Below, one piece after another: positions 37,620 through 48,517 of a stretch of DNA of 64,000 nt. Below the pieces are notes generated by a model. It saw only the letters and a program-made list of their open reading frames with translations, was not told where the DNA came from and did no database searches. Source of the DNA: Prostheceraeus crozeri (Eukaryota; Platyhelminthes; Polycladida; Euryleptidae); assembly GCA_907163375.1 (NCBI GenBank), contig CAJQUW010005372.1, forward strand, positions 5,001-69,000. Direction: 5' to 3'. The position numbers and the translations under genes were made by a program. Position 1 is the first letter of the stretch. Each line of letters begins with the position of its first letter.

Positions 37620-40600
37620 GGAAAAGAGATGACAATCGAAGCTTGCATCCCAGTAGAAGAGAATCAAAGGTGACCTACAAGGACACAACTGACCAGGTGA
37701 TCCGAACATGTTCGATTAGCATCGTCATGATCGATTGAGCTCAACGATCAACGTAATTCATTGCGACGCTCTGAAACTCTACCTTCCATTCTTCATCAAA
37801 GATAAAGTCTCTGATGTAGTATGAAATATTCAAAATATGCTGTGTGGTCGCCCGCGACCCCATCCTAAGTAATGTTGCATATTTTTTTAAAAAAGCCAGT
37901 AATTTTTATCTAAATGATAATATTCTTTTCGAAACATCAGTCTATCTATAGCTTAGTCTATCCACAAAAAATAAAATGCGCTACGTTGAGAAATCACGAG
38001 AAGTAATTTAAAGCGAGGAAAGGATGGGAAAGGAGACAGGGGTCAGCCCACCGTTGTTATGAGATTTAAAAATGCTCATCTGCGTAGAGATTTTACTTCA
38101 GGAATAGAGTCAACCAAAATACAAACTGTAAATTGTTTTGAATTTAGTCAATCCTGATATATCTACTTCGAATTGTTTAGATTTACTGTTAACACCGTCG
38201 GTTGCATAAAATTTCATCTCATCTGGAAATTCTGCCAACTTCCGTTGATAGAAGCGATAAAAGAAAAGGTTTTTTGCCTCTTGCATTAAAAAAAGAAGGA
38301 GATAAACTTGCAATTTCAAGATGAAGGTAATTACTATCACAATGCACCTTCTGCTAGTTGTCATCGCATTTCAGTATGCATGTAAACTTGTCTTCCATTT
38401 GTAATGCCATTGAAAATCGCAAAGGAAATATCAGATTCCAAATCAAACTAAATCAAATTACAATGTGATAGTGAACTAGAAACAGGTTAACTCATTGACG
38501 TCACTAGTTTACATGACGATCGAGATAAGAACTCAAGTTCCAGGCGGAAACGATCAATATCGTGTTCGGTAATTTCCGTTAGAATAAGATTTGTCACTGT
38601 AAGTTCAACGATGTTGCGTGACTCATCAAAGAGCATCAAGTACTTTTTAGTTGGCAACAAGCTTCATAAATCTTTTGATGAAATTTTTAAATGAACGAAA
38701 GAAAATTGTACTTTTAATTTTATCCAGCTAAACCAATTCGTGTTACCTTCACTGTAAACCGCTAACTGACAATTGACAGACATTCCTCCTACAAGATCTA
38801 TTTTGTCGGTAATTGTTAGTTCCTGTAGGATGATTGCCACTGAACACTTACAAGAACTGACAGAAAGCGACAAAATGAATAGCAGTGATTTATAGCTTAT
38901 GTCTAGATAAATAAATCAGAGCTGTATATTTCGCAAAAAAGCGAATTTTCAATATTCTTCTACCTGCACTATGAAATCAACACATTCATAAAAGCAGAAT
39001 AATTGAATTCACAGCTTCATCGTGGGAATGAAACGATTTCCTCGCCATTGTCAGTATTTTTGTTGCACTTTTATTTCAACAATTTTTGTCATCTAGGTCA
39101 AGGATTATTTGAGATCAATCATGGCCATCACTATTAAGGAATCCATGGATCAATGACGACAAGCACAAAGGCTAGAAAATGATGAGTCAAAATTTTCTTA
39201 CTATCAAAAGCGAGTGAAACAATATCACATCATCCTCTATGTGTCTATACAATAATCGCGGTTTTGACTTGTAAATAGTCGCAATTATTTGGAGCATTTG
39301 GTGCCTTATCCAATCCAAGGTTTACTATTAATTGATTACGTCATGTATAAGACATTCTGTAAGTTTGCTTCAACCAAACCACATGTCAACTACGCAAGCC
39401 ACATGATTAATCAAAAGTCAAGAAACTTTCAAGAAGAAAGGTTTACATGGTTTGGGTATGATATTTTCTCAGAATCAATGATGCACAATTTTTGATAATT
39501 ATTTGATCTGAGAAATACAAATATCTCTGTTAGTCCAAATTGTAATGCGACTGTTGCATCAATTGTGTGCTACAACTGGATTTGGAAATTCGTTCAATAT
39601 TCTAGCTATAATATTTATTGAGAGGAATGATGGGACTGTCTTTCAGCCAATCATCTAAGGATCCAATTAGAAATGCATGTTAACTTCCTTGTGCCATCGA
39701 TTCCCAAGCACCTTTCATAGCATTGCTATGAAGTCAGCAAGTTGTTCCTAATCTTCCTAAAAGTGAAAATTAGACTAAGAGTCTTATTTTCACTTCTACC
39801 TTTTTAAGAAACAATTGAACTAACTTGCTTTTGATAATAAAATGATCTCCCGTGGACTGGTCAACTATGTGTTCATAATCTATTTTAGAAAATGAAGTAT
39901 GAATTTATTGATTAAGTGTAAATTGAATGACCTACGCTTCAACTTCAATGAGTGACATCTGACTGAGAAAAGTGACAGCAAAAAATGAAGTATTATCATA
40001 TCTATTCTGAAAGCATAACTGGTGGTAGAAACTAAGCAATTTTGGAACAATCTGCAGAAAAAGTTAAAAAAGTCTCGACGATCACTCATTTACATGTACA
40101 CAATATAAATTCATATATTATTATTTGAGATTACAGCATATGATTGTAGCATTTCATAGCGATGCCATCAAAGAATATGACTTGTGGCCAAAGTTGTTTA
40201 TGATGGTCTGTTGTTGGTTGACTAAATTTGGCGCGGAAATGATGACTGCATATATCGGATCACCTTTCCTCACCTTTTCCGGAGCTACTGCGTCATCATT
40301 TCCACGTCCCAATTCGAATTTCGTTTAATGTTAGGTCTAATGAACCTTATTAATTAAATACAACTAGCCGCCCAGCTTTTGTGAAATGTCAAAAAATGCC
40401 GAATCAACTCATGTAAATAGAACATTTTTGATCAAAATTTCAAATTATTTCAGTATTAGATCCAAAATATTGAAGTGAGCATGCTAAATTTTCTAGCCAA
40501 ATTCATAGTTTAATTGATAATCTCAATGCGCACTGGTCTTTAATCCTCAAACCTTTTCTTAGAAAATGGGACATAGTTTGCTAGCGCATGCCTTCACTTT

Positions 40601-41385
40601 ATGTATTTTCGATGCTTATGTCGGTTGTCGGGAATGGCTGGAGATTTACGTCAAGTTCGGGGTTTGATGAAAGCACATTCGGTCTTTTTGAGGAATATGT
40701 AATACTCAAATATTTTTTAACTTATTAAATGTGACTCAGACGACAGAGGTGAGGAGGACTAAATAGTCTGATTATCCGAATATTCGCGAAATCATTTCCG
40801 AATCGCATAATTGGATCAGAAATTATTTGCCAAACGAATAGGACACTCGAATCCGAATGGCGAAAATTTGTGAGATTCAGTGAAGTCGGCGTCGTCAATA
40901 TCTTACACTCTAAATGTTTGTTGTCGAACCCATTTTTCATTTCCTGCTTTACAACTTTGGCATTACACTTCAAACAATTTGCACATCACTAAGCATGGGA
41001 TATTCGAAATTTAGCGCACAACCCAATCGTTGACAACTGCATCTAAGTGAAAATGTGTGCGATTTTTGTGCTGTTGTTGTGTATTGTATTAACCCTTTCA
41101 CGCTCAAGTTAATTTCAAAATTGAGGTTCCAAATGTTTGAAAAAACATCAAAAGCTATTTGCGGGCGTTCTAGACATCTTACGAGGGTGGGGTGGTGATA
41201 GATCTCCTCTTTCTTTTGGTTGTACATTTTTGCCGCGCAGTTATACATTGCTGCGCAGTGTTGATCTGAAAGATGCAGGTCGAAATGATGCCAAAAGACA
41301 CAAAAAGGTTCAGCTTAACTTCCTTTCTACATTTAGAAGCCCTTGTAATGAACACAGAAATCAGACTTCGCTTGTTATTGAGACT
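37620..41385. other. Intergenic, repeat but no gene recognised
   Basis: Nothing coding is supported. It contains the inverted repeat partner of a MITE at 38747-38890, and at 41088-41100 a TTAACCCTTTCACGCTCAAG that looks like a lone piggyBac-type terminus. Confidence 0.5.
38747..38890 (-). repeat. MITE M1 end, inverted relative to 50105-50541
   Basis: The reverse complement matches 50398-50541 over about 140 bases, including TATTCATTTTGTCGC, GTTCAGTGGCAATC, CGACAAAATAGAT and a terminus of CAGTG type (CACTGTAAACCGCTAACTGA on the plus strand). Confidence 0.75.
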
Positions 41386-41390
41386 ATAAT

Positions 41391-42113
41391 TGTCCGGCAG
41401 CCAGAACGAGTTTCTGCAGGGAACGAGGCCGAAAGTGAGACTTTCACAGAATGATGTACACCCTATGCCTGCTACGAATCTGCACGTCTGCCGAGTTTTA
41501 GTGAGTTCCTCTTCTTGTCAGACAGGATCAAAGAAAAATACATGTAAATCCAATAGGACCCAGATTGCAGGTTTTGGCTAAAATGAAATTTTGTATGTTT
41601 TCTCTGATTAAACGAAAAGTACTAAGCCCAGAGTCATAACTTTTGGCATGTAATGTCTTCAGGTAATTTTCTTTCATTTTCATGCATCCCTGTCCATATA
41701 GCTAAACGCATTCAGATTTGGCGAGCCTCTTCGTGTCGGCAAAGACAAACATTTTGAGCAACTTTATCCACATTCAACCACATTCTCACATGCATTGCCG
41801 ACAAAATGCATGATATAAGCACATGTACATTATAGGAAATGACCTTAAGACATTCCATGCCAAAAATTATGACTCTGGGCTTAATACTTTTCGTTTAATC
41901 AGAGAAAACATACAAAATTTCATTTTAGCCAAAAAATGCAATCTGCGTCACTTTGGATTTACATGTGTTTTTCTTTGATCCTGTCTGACAAGAAGAGGAA
42001 CTCGCTAGAGCTCGGCAGACGTGCAGATTCGTAGCAGGCATAGGGTGCACATCATTCTGTGAGTCTCACTTTCAGCCTCGTTCCCTGCAGAAACTCGTTC
42101 TGGCTGCCGGACA
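41391..42113. mobile_element. Large fold-back MITE, copy C, complete
   Basis: A 723-bp element that is nearly one long palindrome. It begins TGTCCGGCAGCCAGAACGAG and ends with the inverse, ...CTGCCGGACA, and the arms stay complementary well toward the centre near 41750-41800. It is flanked by ATAAT at 41386-41390 and 42114-42118, a likely 5-bp target duplication. No protein is encoded. It defines the ends of the family, whose partial copies lie at 6471-7035 and 13681-14010. The superfamily is not clear. Confidence 0.85.
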
Positions 42114-42833
42114 ATAATGGACAACAGCCGGTTGTTGATGGTAATTCCTACTGCTCAGTAATGCGCCGATTGCTAGATCTTTAAAAGAAGCAAAATACTA
42201 AAGCCTTCAACAGTTGTTGATTCTTGCCACAAGGTGATTTGATGTTATCAAAATGCTTTTATATACAAAGAAAAATAACAATAACTGTGAATATTTACAA
42301 AGTATACTGATCAGCTGCCGGTATCTCCTCATTGTTAACCACTGGAAGCCGCCATTGTTTGGTGCCGCTGTCATAAAAACAAATATCCACGACGTTCTAG
42401 TCCTTTGTTATTATAGTGTCGGATTTCTATGGTTTTGAATTTCTATGAGATTCAGTGGCGGGCATGAAGGTCAGTTTGCGGCAAGCATGTTGACTGTAAT
42501 GTTTCTCTTTTATGTCCTAGGCCTTGGGAAACACTGGCCGATAGGAAGTTGTTGCAGCGGACTCCGGGTGAGACTCCGTCGTAAGCGGACTACAACAACA
42601 GCAGAAACGCTTTGAAATTGATGAACAATGGACATTCAGCAACCACAGCTGATGACATTTGATAGATTTAGATACAAAATGTTTTTGATGCCAGAAAAGG
42701 TACTGTACAATGCACAGAATAGACTGTACAAGGTGTGCTAGCTTTGGTTATTCCGATCAATACGGTGAAGTTCAAACTTCACGTGTACAATGTACATGTA
42801 AATGCATTTTCAGATAAGGCCATATAACGCCGA
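42114..42833. other. 3' flank of the PGRP receptor gene
   Basis: No coding region seen. I could not find a convincing minus-strand AATAAA polyadenylation signal in this stretch, so the end of the receptor transcript is not placed. Confidence 0.4.
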
Positions 42834-45449
42834 CTACGAACTGTGCTCGGAATGTCTGTCAATCGACACCGTACTTTCACTCCTGTCAGACCATGTCCTG
42901 TGAAAGTGGATTGAGATATCGTTATTTACTTCACCCCTCACACTGCTAACCTCATCCTCATTTATTATTTGTTCTTCTTTCCACTTTTCACGCGTGATTT
43001 CAATTTTGTGAGGGCCACGTACTTCAAAAAAACGTTCATAAGCTGCTAGATTAAGACGAGCTGTGGCCGACTCCTCGGGACCGCTGTAGCAATAGTGCGA
43101 GGCTGCATGAACATTTGCATCCATTTTCGTTCCTGCTTCATGGCACACAGTTGGCCATTTACAAATGCAGTGATGCTCTAACACTTCTCTTGTTATCGTC
43201 TTGAGCTCTTCAACAACTGGAGAATGAATAATGTAGATGTGAGAAGTTGACTGCGTTTCCGGAACCAAAAGTAATATAGTGAAACATCTGCAGGATCTAG
43301 GACCTACTTTATCAACATCAAGAAGTCTGGGGAAATCATGTCTTTGTTTCCGTGCACAGTAGATCCAAAGGAGATGCATGCGATGGAGACACCGACAATG
43401 TGTGGTGTAAAGAAGACTGAGACGTGCCTCATCGGGGTCGATCTTCAATGTTAAAGGCTGTCTCACCTCACAAGGAGAAGTACATTCATCTAAAAGTCCA
43501 TTGATATATCGATCACTGTCAGCACCAATGTCCGTTAACAATCGATGAATTTCTGTTGCACGTGTTTTAACAAATGGACACCAATAAGCGTGACGTTTCC
43601 ACCGCAGCAGACAAGCAGTTATTGCAGCAATTAGTAAACCAACAATCGTTATTACAGATACAGAAATAAGGATGATTTCATCCTTTTTGGATTTTGGACA
43701 GTGGCTTCCTCTGTATTGGTATCGATGCCAGTTTTGCATAATATCATATAATGCCATTCCTGGAACTTTACTGGTTGACTTATAAATGTCACGGTGAGCC
43801 ATTATTTGGTAATGTGGATCTAGTAAGCCTTTCTTTTCAAGACAATGAATTAACTGTTTTGCTGCTTTTAAAGCCTTGATCTTGGGCGCCGTTGAGTTAA
43901 AGTCTCCTATAAAAGCAATTCCATAGCTCTTTGTATTATATTTATATGTATGAGCTCCAACATTGCCTTCTCCTCGTCCTTCGTATACCTTTCCGTCTCC
44001 TCCAATCAAATAATTGTAGCCGATACTCGACCAACTTCTATCAAGGTGAAATTGCTGTATTCTACGCACGTAGTCCTCACAGGCTTCGGATGTGTAACAG
44101 CGGTATCGCGGAGTATGCGTATTGAGAATCATGACATATATGGGTAATTTTTTAAACTTACTGTAACTTTCTGTTTGTGGCCTAGCAAACCATCCTGCTG
44201 GTCGAATTATCTCTGGACAGTTCGCCTCTCTGTGAGTGCTTTGAAATTCACAAGAACGCTGTGGCTGCAGTTTAAGTGAAGAAGGAGGTTCGTTGATCCA
44301 CACATATTCCTCACCGTCGTAAACGCGAGTCCATGACTCAAATGTCTTTGGTCTGTCCGTAGTCATCCAAAACGCTGCATCGGATGATTTGCGTCTTGTC
44401 CAAGGGAGAGAGAAATCGAGTTTTCCACAATGTTCTCTGGCAATTGTGAACGTTGCATTTGAGGGACTGACACATTTCCACCTGTTCTTCAAATGTCTTT
44501 TGTCAATGGGTCTTTTCCTTATCCTCCTTGTCACGCATTTACATTCAAAAGCAACGCCAGTGAAATTTAAAAGAGCATCTTCTACCTCGTAGTCAGGAAT
44601 AAAGTTCTGCACATCGGTGGACATTTGATCATGGAAACCTTTGAGGACGCATCGTCCGGTAGAAGCGTTGAAGTGAGCAACAGAGCATTGGTGCATTTCT
44701 TGGCATGTGTGTAGGCAAACATCTATGTCTAACGTGTAGAAATATGCCACTGTGGTTCCACTTTCCAATGATTTATGTCTTTGTACTGTCCATATTCCCT
44801 TACATTGGCTACGAGCATCGATGCAAAATTTTTGCTTTGGTTGAGAAAGTTCAGGACAACAGGTCCATCGACTGACGCAATTAGATTTGTTGCCTTTACT
44901 CAATTCTACGTCACTGTACATCATCATTTGACATGTTTTTTCAACATAGTCAAAATTGACGGTTTGACAACGTGGCTCGTTCAGACACTTTCTATGACAT
45001 TCTAAAACATGGGCAACATTTTCCAGTGGAGGTCCAAGGAATCGATGCTCATCCTTTATCTGTTTTCTCTCTGCTGATGTCCATAATCCTCGACAACGTC
45101 CTTCCCACGATGAACAGTCAGAGGACTTACAACACTTCCAAGTTCCCAGTATGTGACGTCTAGTTTGACTAGGAGCCAAAGATTTATACAGAATACATGT
45201 ATTTCTTCCTCTGAATTCCATTCCGACGGCCAACGGCTGCTCTCTGAAGAAGAATTTGCACTCTTCTTCGCTTTCTGCTGGAGAATTATCAAGAATTTCC
45301 GAATCGGCGAGAGAAACAAGTTGAGAATCCATGATAACCTTCCCAAAACAGCGACCTCTGGCGTAGTTGCAGATTGTTGGGTGATCATATGAATAGATTG
45401 ATTGGAAAAGAAATAATGCAAAAATATAAAATACTAAGCCTGACTTCAT
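42834..45449 (-). CDS. Transmembrane PGRP receptor with SEFIR-like cytoplasmic domain
   Basis: A single uninterrupted 871-residue frame, ATG at 45449 with a purine at -3, stop TAG. Order of parts: signal peptide (1-20, VFYIFALFLF core); three cysteine-rich repeats (about 27-107, 112-198, 209-305) with CxGxW starts in repeats 2-3 and CC/CKC ends, PAN/apple-like; a possible C-type-lectin-like module (about 324-402); PGRP/amidase_2 domain (about 412-580) with IGYNYLIGGDGKVYEGRG, VGAH, YGIAFIGDF and AHRD; one transmembrane helix (591-616); tail of 255 residues. Zinc-site His445, Tyr478 and His552 are present, but the usual Cys is Val562 (KVPG), so amidase activity is not expected. Residues 674-745 (RLSLLYTTH, RLLDVDKVGP, FTILL, HIYIIHSPVVEEL) resemble SEFIR strands A-C and helices. 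Inferred role: peptidoglycan sensing coupled to IL-17R/Act1-like signalling. The PGRP, signal and membrane parts are firm; SEFIR about 0.55; lectin-like weak. Confidence 0.93.
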   Translation of the reverse strand: MKSGLVFYIFALFLFQSIYSYDHPTICNYARGRCFGKVIMDSQLVSLADSEILDNSPAESEEECKFFFREQPLAVGMEFRGRNTCILYKSLAPSQTRRHILGTWKCCKSSDCSSWEGRCRGLWTSAERKQIKDEHRFLGPPLENVAHVLECHRKCLNEPRCQTVNFDYVEKTCQMMMYSDVELSKGNKSNCVSRWTCCPELSQPKQKFCIDARSQCKGIWTVQRHKSLESGTTVAYFYTLDIDVCLHTCQEMHQCSVAHFNASTGRCVLKGFHDQMSTDVQNFIPDYEVEDALLNFTGVAFECKCVTRRIRKRPIDKRHLKNRWKCVSPSNATFTIAREHCGKLDFSLPWTRRKSSDAAFWMTTDRPKTFESWTRVYDGEEYVWINEPPSSLKLQPQRSCEFQSTHREANCPEIIRPAGWFARPQTESYSKFKKLPIYVMILNTHTPRYRCYTSEACEDYVRRIQQFHLDRSWSSIGYNYLIGGDGKVYEGRGEGNVGAHTYKYNTKSYGIAFIGDFNSTAPKIKALKAAKQLIHCLEKKGLLDPHYQIMAHRDIYKSTSKVPGMALYDIMQNWHRYQYRGSHCPKSKKDEIILISVSVITIVGLLIAAITACLLRWKRHAYWCPFVKTRATEIHRLLTDIGADSDRYINGLLDECTSPCEVRQPLTLKIDPDEARLSLLYTTHCRCLHRMHLLWIYCARKQRHDFPRLLDVDKVGPRSCRCFTILLLVPETQSTSHIYIIHSPVVEELKTITREVLEHHCICKWPTVCHEAGTKMDANVHAASHYCYSGPEESATARLNLAAYERFFEVRGPHKIEITREKWKEEQIINEDEVSSVRGEVNNDISIHFHRTWSDRSESTVSIDRHSEHSS

Positions 45450-47720
45450 TGCTCAGCGTAAAATTGGTAACGGTGATAAGAGCATTCAGCAGCTGATTTT
45501 GATGAATTGAGTTGTGAATGCAACCTGAAATGCACTGTATTTGTCGAACTGGCAGCCAATGACGCTTTACAAAGCGATCGCCATCGCTGCGGAATTAATG
45601 AATTTCGAATCACGTGATGGCTGTTTGATTTACAATGTGCTGTGCACTAACAGTCCTAATTTTGCCTGTCGATTTGTATTTTGGTACTTCTAAAGCTAAA
45701 ATAAGATACTTGAACACATTTAATTTATGTTGATCACGCGCCAATTGTAGTAGTTTGTATGTGACAGAAGCAGTTCAAAAGTAACGGAGATATCAAAATT
45801 CACTTCATGAAATTCATGAAAGTCATATCATAGACGGACCAAGAGAAATGTATGATAGATAGCAAACTGCATTATTCACAGAAGATATGCTTCACATGTG
45901 AATTACATATAGTGCTTATACGGCAAAAGTGGTGATTGGGTATGGTCCTCAATGTTTCCAAGCTATATTCGGCAACATTGCTGCTTTACATTAGTAAAAA
46001 TACTGATTATGGAGACATTCATCTCCTTACTCAAAGAGCGATTAACATGTACCTTTTTCAAAAAGACAAGATCAGATAAATATAGAGCATTTGTATAAAC
46101 GCATGCTTGACTGTAGAATATTCTGCAAGTATGTGATTAAATAACCTATAGTATACAAAATTACCTTATTTGAATATAGTTATGCACGTACAACTCAAGC
46201 TGAATCGCATTTTCTACGTTACAGCTACGTTACGCATTGCGCGATTTCATCTCCTCTTCTTTTTAACGTCTCATTACCAGCGCACGTCATGCTGACAAAA
46301 TGATGTATAGGACATTCGAATAGATATTAGGACAATTAGATAATCCGACAGTATATTCGAAGGGCGATCCTTAGACTGTGATTCTAGAAAGCAGAAACAA
46401 CTTCGAAACTTTGCATGTAATTCTATTGTATTCTCTTGTTATTTCAATTTATTTATTAACGCCCAATTGAAGTTGAATCGCATTTTCTACGTTATAGCTA
46501 CGCATTGCGCGATTTCATCTCCTCTTCTTTTTACCGTCTTAACCAGGGCACGTTACATAATGATGCATATGTCAAGAAATGAATCACTAATCCATGTACT
46601 TTCATGAATTTTCTCGGGTGATTTCTAAGAAGATTGTGCAACTCTACGCAATTTACTAGCACTATTATCAACAGCGTTCGCATTCTAGAATCATCAATTA
46701 TTTACCGCCGAACTTTAGTTCCAGTGATTGAAGAAGGAAAGTAGAGGGCCTACACTGAATAAGAATCATTATTAGGAGTCAAGGTAACTTATTCTGCTTG
46801 ACATCACGTCTATCAGATGGCTAAATTCCAAAAGCGATCCTTAGACTGCGATTCTGGAAAACAGATACAACTTCGAAACTTCTAATTTTCTTGCATGTCT
46901 GCATTTTGAATTTAATTGTTAAAATATGGCAGGGAACTACATGGATTTCAAGCAGGAAGAGGCTTCAAACATTCTTTAACTACTAGGTTCTCTGAGGCGA
47001 GGAATTTTGATTACAAACCGGTTATATTTCTATTTTAAACTATATATTAAACATATTCGATACCTTCTTCAGTGCACTATTATTCCTCAACTCAATAACT
47101 TTGTTAATATATCATTCTTCTAATAATACATCCTCCTTGTATTTCAGCTCAATTATTTTACGCTCTTATCTGATCAAAATCAAAATGGATAAAATATCAA
47201 TGAGAATTTATCCACAGCAACACGATGAGCAAGTTCGTCTTCAGTTGAAAATGTGAAGTCCTATTTATACTGTGGCATTTGTGAAATATCTCATACAAGC
47301 CAGATAGCTGAATTTTTGTATTTTAGTCTGGAACCTTCTGTCAAGATTTCAAGGGATATTTGACGCTTTGGCCAGCCATAATGTCTAATTGGGAAGCTCC
47401 TATAAAATGAACTTTAGAATGATTGATGCTCATGCCCGACTTTGCATCCTAGATGAAAATAGTGTAGATTCACAATCAATGACCACATCTATGGTAGCGT
47501 ATACTATCAAAGAATCATGTCAAATTATAAATAAACAGAAAGTTAGCAGGCTCGCTAATTATAGAAACCTTAAAAGTCCTTAAAAAGGCAGAAGAAAATA
47601 AATGCAAAATAAAGAAAGCGAAATTCAGCAGCGTTGCCCACAAGAATGGCAAACTGCATCCGTTGTATCAGGTGGGAGAACGACAAATTGTCGCTGCAAT
47701 GATGGCTCCAAATTCCTTTA
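45450..47720. other. Upstream flank of the PGRP receptor; local duplication
   Basis: No exon recognised. No TATA box is obvious on the minus strand just above the receptor start. A CACGTG-containing word lies at about 45602. The stretch 46200-46900 is a local repeat, listed separately. Confidence 0.45.
46201..46900. repeat. Interleaved direct repeats
   Basis: TGAATCGCATTTTCTACGTT...CGCATTGCGCGATTTCATC at 46201-46290 recurs at 46472-46556. GCGATCCTTAGACTG..GATTCT..AAC..CTTCGAAACTT at 46363-46412 recurs at 46833-46882. The order A-B-A-B suggests an old tandem duplication with indels. Confidence 0.75.
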
Positions 47721-47726
47721 AGAACT

Positions 47727-48517
47727 CTAGCGTTTCAGCCCAGGAGCACTGAGAATCTCAAAAGCTATGGGCGTAAGTTGATATCCTTGTCGCAGAGGAC
47801 TCTGATATTTCCTGCGTTTCTTTTTCTCTGTATCTTCTTTGACACGCCCTGAACAATTAGCACTTAAGTGAACATGGTTAGGTGCTGAAGAATCCGCAGC
47901 TGTGGCTTCCCAGGTCAATATTCGTACATATGACCAAGGCGTCAATGACATTCCATCAACGCGCTTACCATCAGATCTTGTTAGGCCCGTTGGCTCCAAG
48001 ATGGCAGGAATGTTGATTGACTTCAAAGCGCGTTGTATTTCTCCCCATGTCGAGGGAGTCGCACTTCTTTACAATGAAAGTCCACGGTGACCATCTTCAG
48101 AAGCTTCCACGCCACGGACGCATATATGAAGCTCAACAATTTGCATCCTAGTGGTTCTAAATTCATCCAGAGCTGGTTATCTGTCAACTTTGTGCCGAAA
48201 CCAGAAATCGGGAAAGCAGATAACCACGCTCTGACAGTGCCGCTCGAAGTGGTGGTGATTGCGCGTGCCTTCGAATGATGGTTGGTAGAGGACAACAGCA
48301 AAGTTAGAGCTTGTGAGTGAAATGGGTTCATCCATTCTCGCTGGCTAGTCTGATTTGAAGGCAAGTTCTCATCAGTGATTGCTTTCCACTGAACAGTGGA
48401 GTTTGCAACTTCAACATCATGGAGGTTCGAATTTTCTTTCAAAAGTTTGATAGTCAAGGAATTGCTGGCGGCCGCAGAGGATAAAAAGCAGAATGTGCGA
48501 GCGTTTGGGCATAGCAA
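47727..48517 (-). mobile_element. Retroelement polyprotein C-terminal fossil
   Basis: The minus strand holds parts of the domain that follows the reverse transcriptase in a family of invertebrate retroelements: an AWLSAFPISGFGT-like segment, a LPRHGEKYNAL segment, then INIPAILEPTGLTRSDGKRVDG, TPWSYVRILTWEATAADSSAP and KKRRKYQSPL...LTPIAFEIL. In such elements this region is nuclease-like (D...E/T-W-x-A pattern). The copy is broken, with a few breaks, and the catalytic RT part is not recognised here. Whether the family is DIRS/LTR-related or non-LTR I cannot decide. Treated as a fossil. Confidence 0.65.

Noticed and set aside
41088-41110. TTAACCCTTTCACGC as the end of a second piggyBac element
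   Set aside because: Only one end is seen and there is no partner end or transposase nearby, so it is noted but not called.
43950-44147. Plus-strand frames inside the PGRP gene region
   Set aside because: Shadows of the strongly supported minus-strand coding region.
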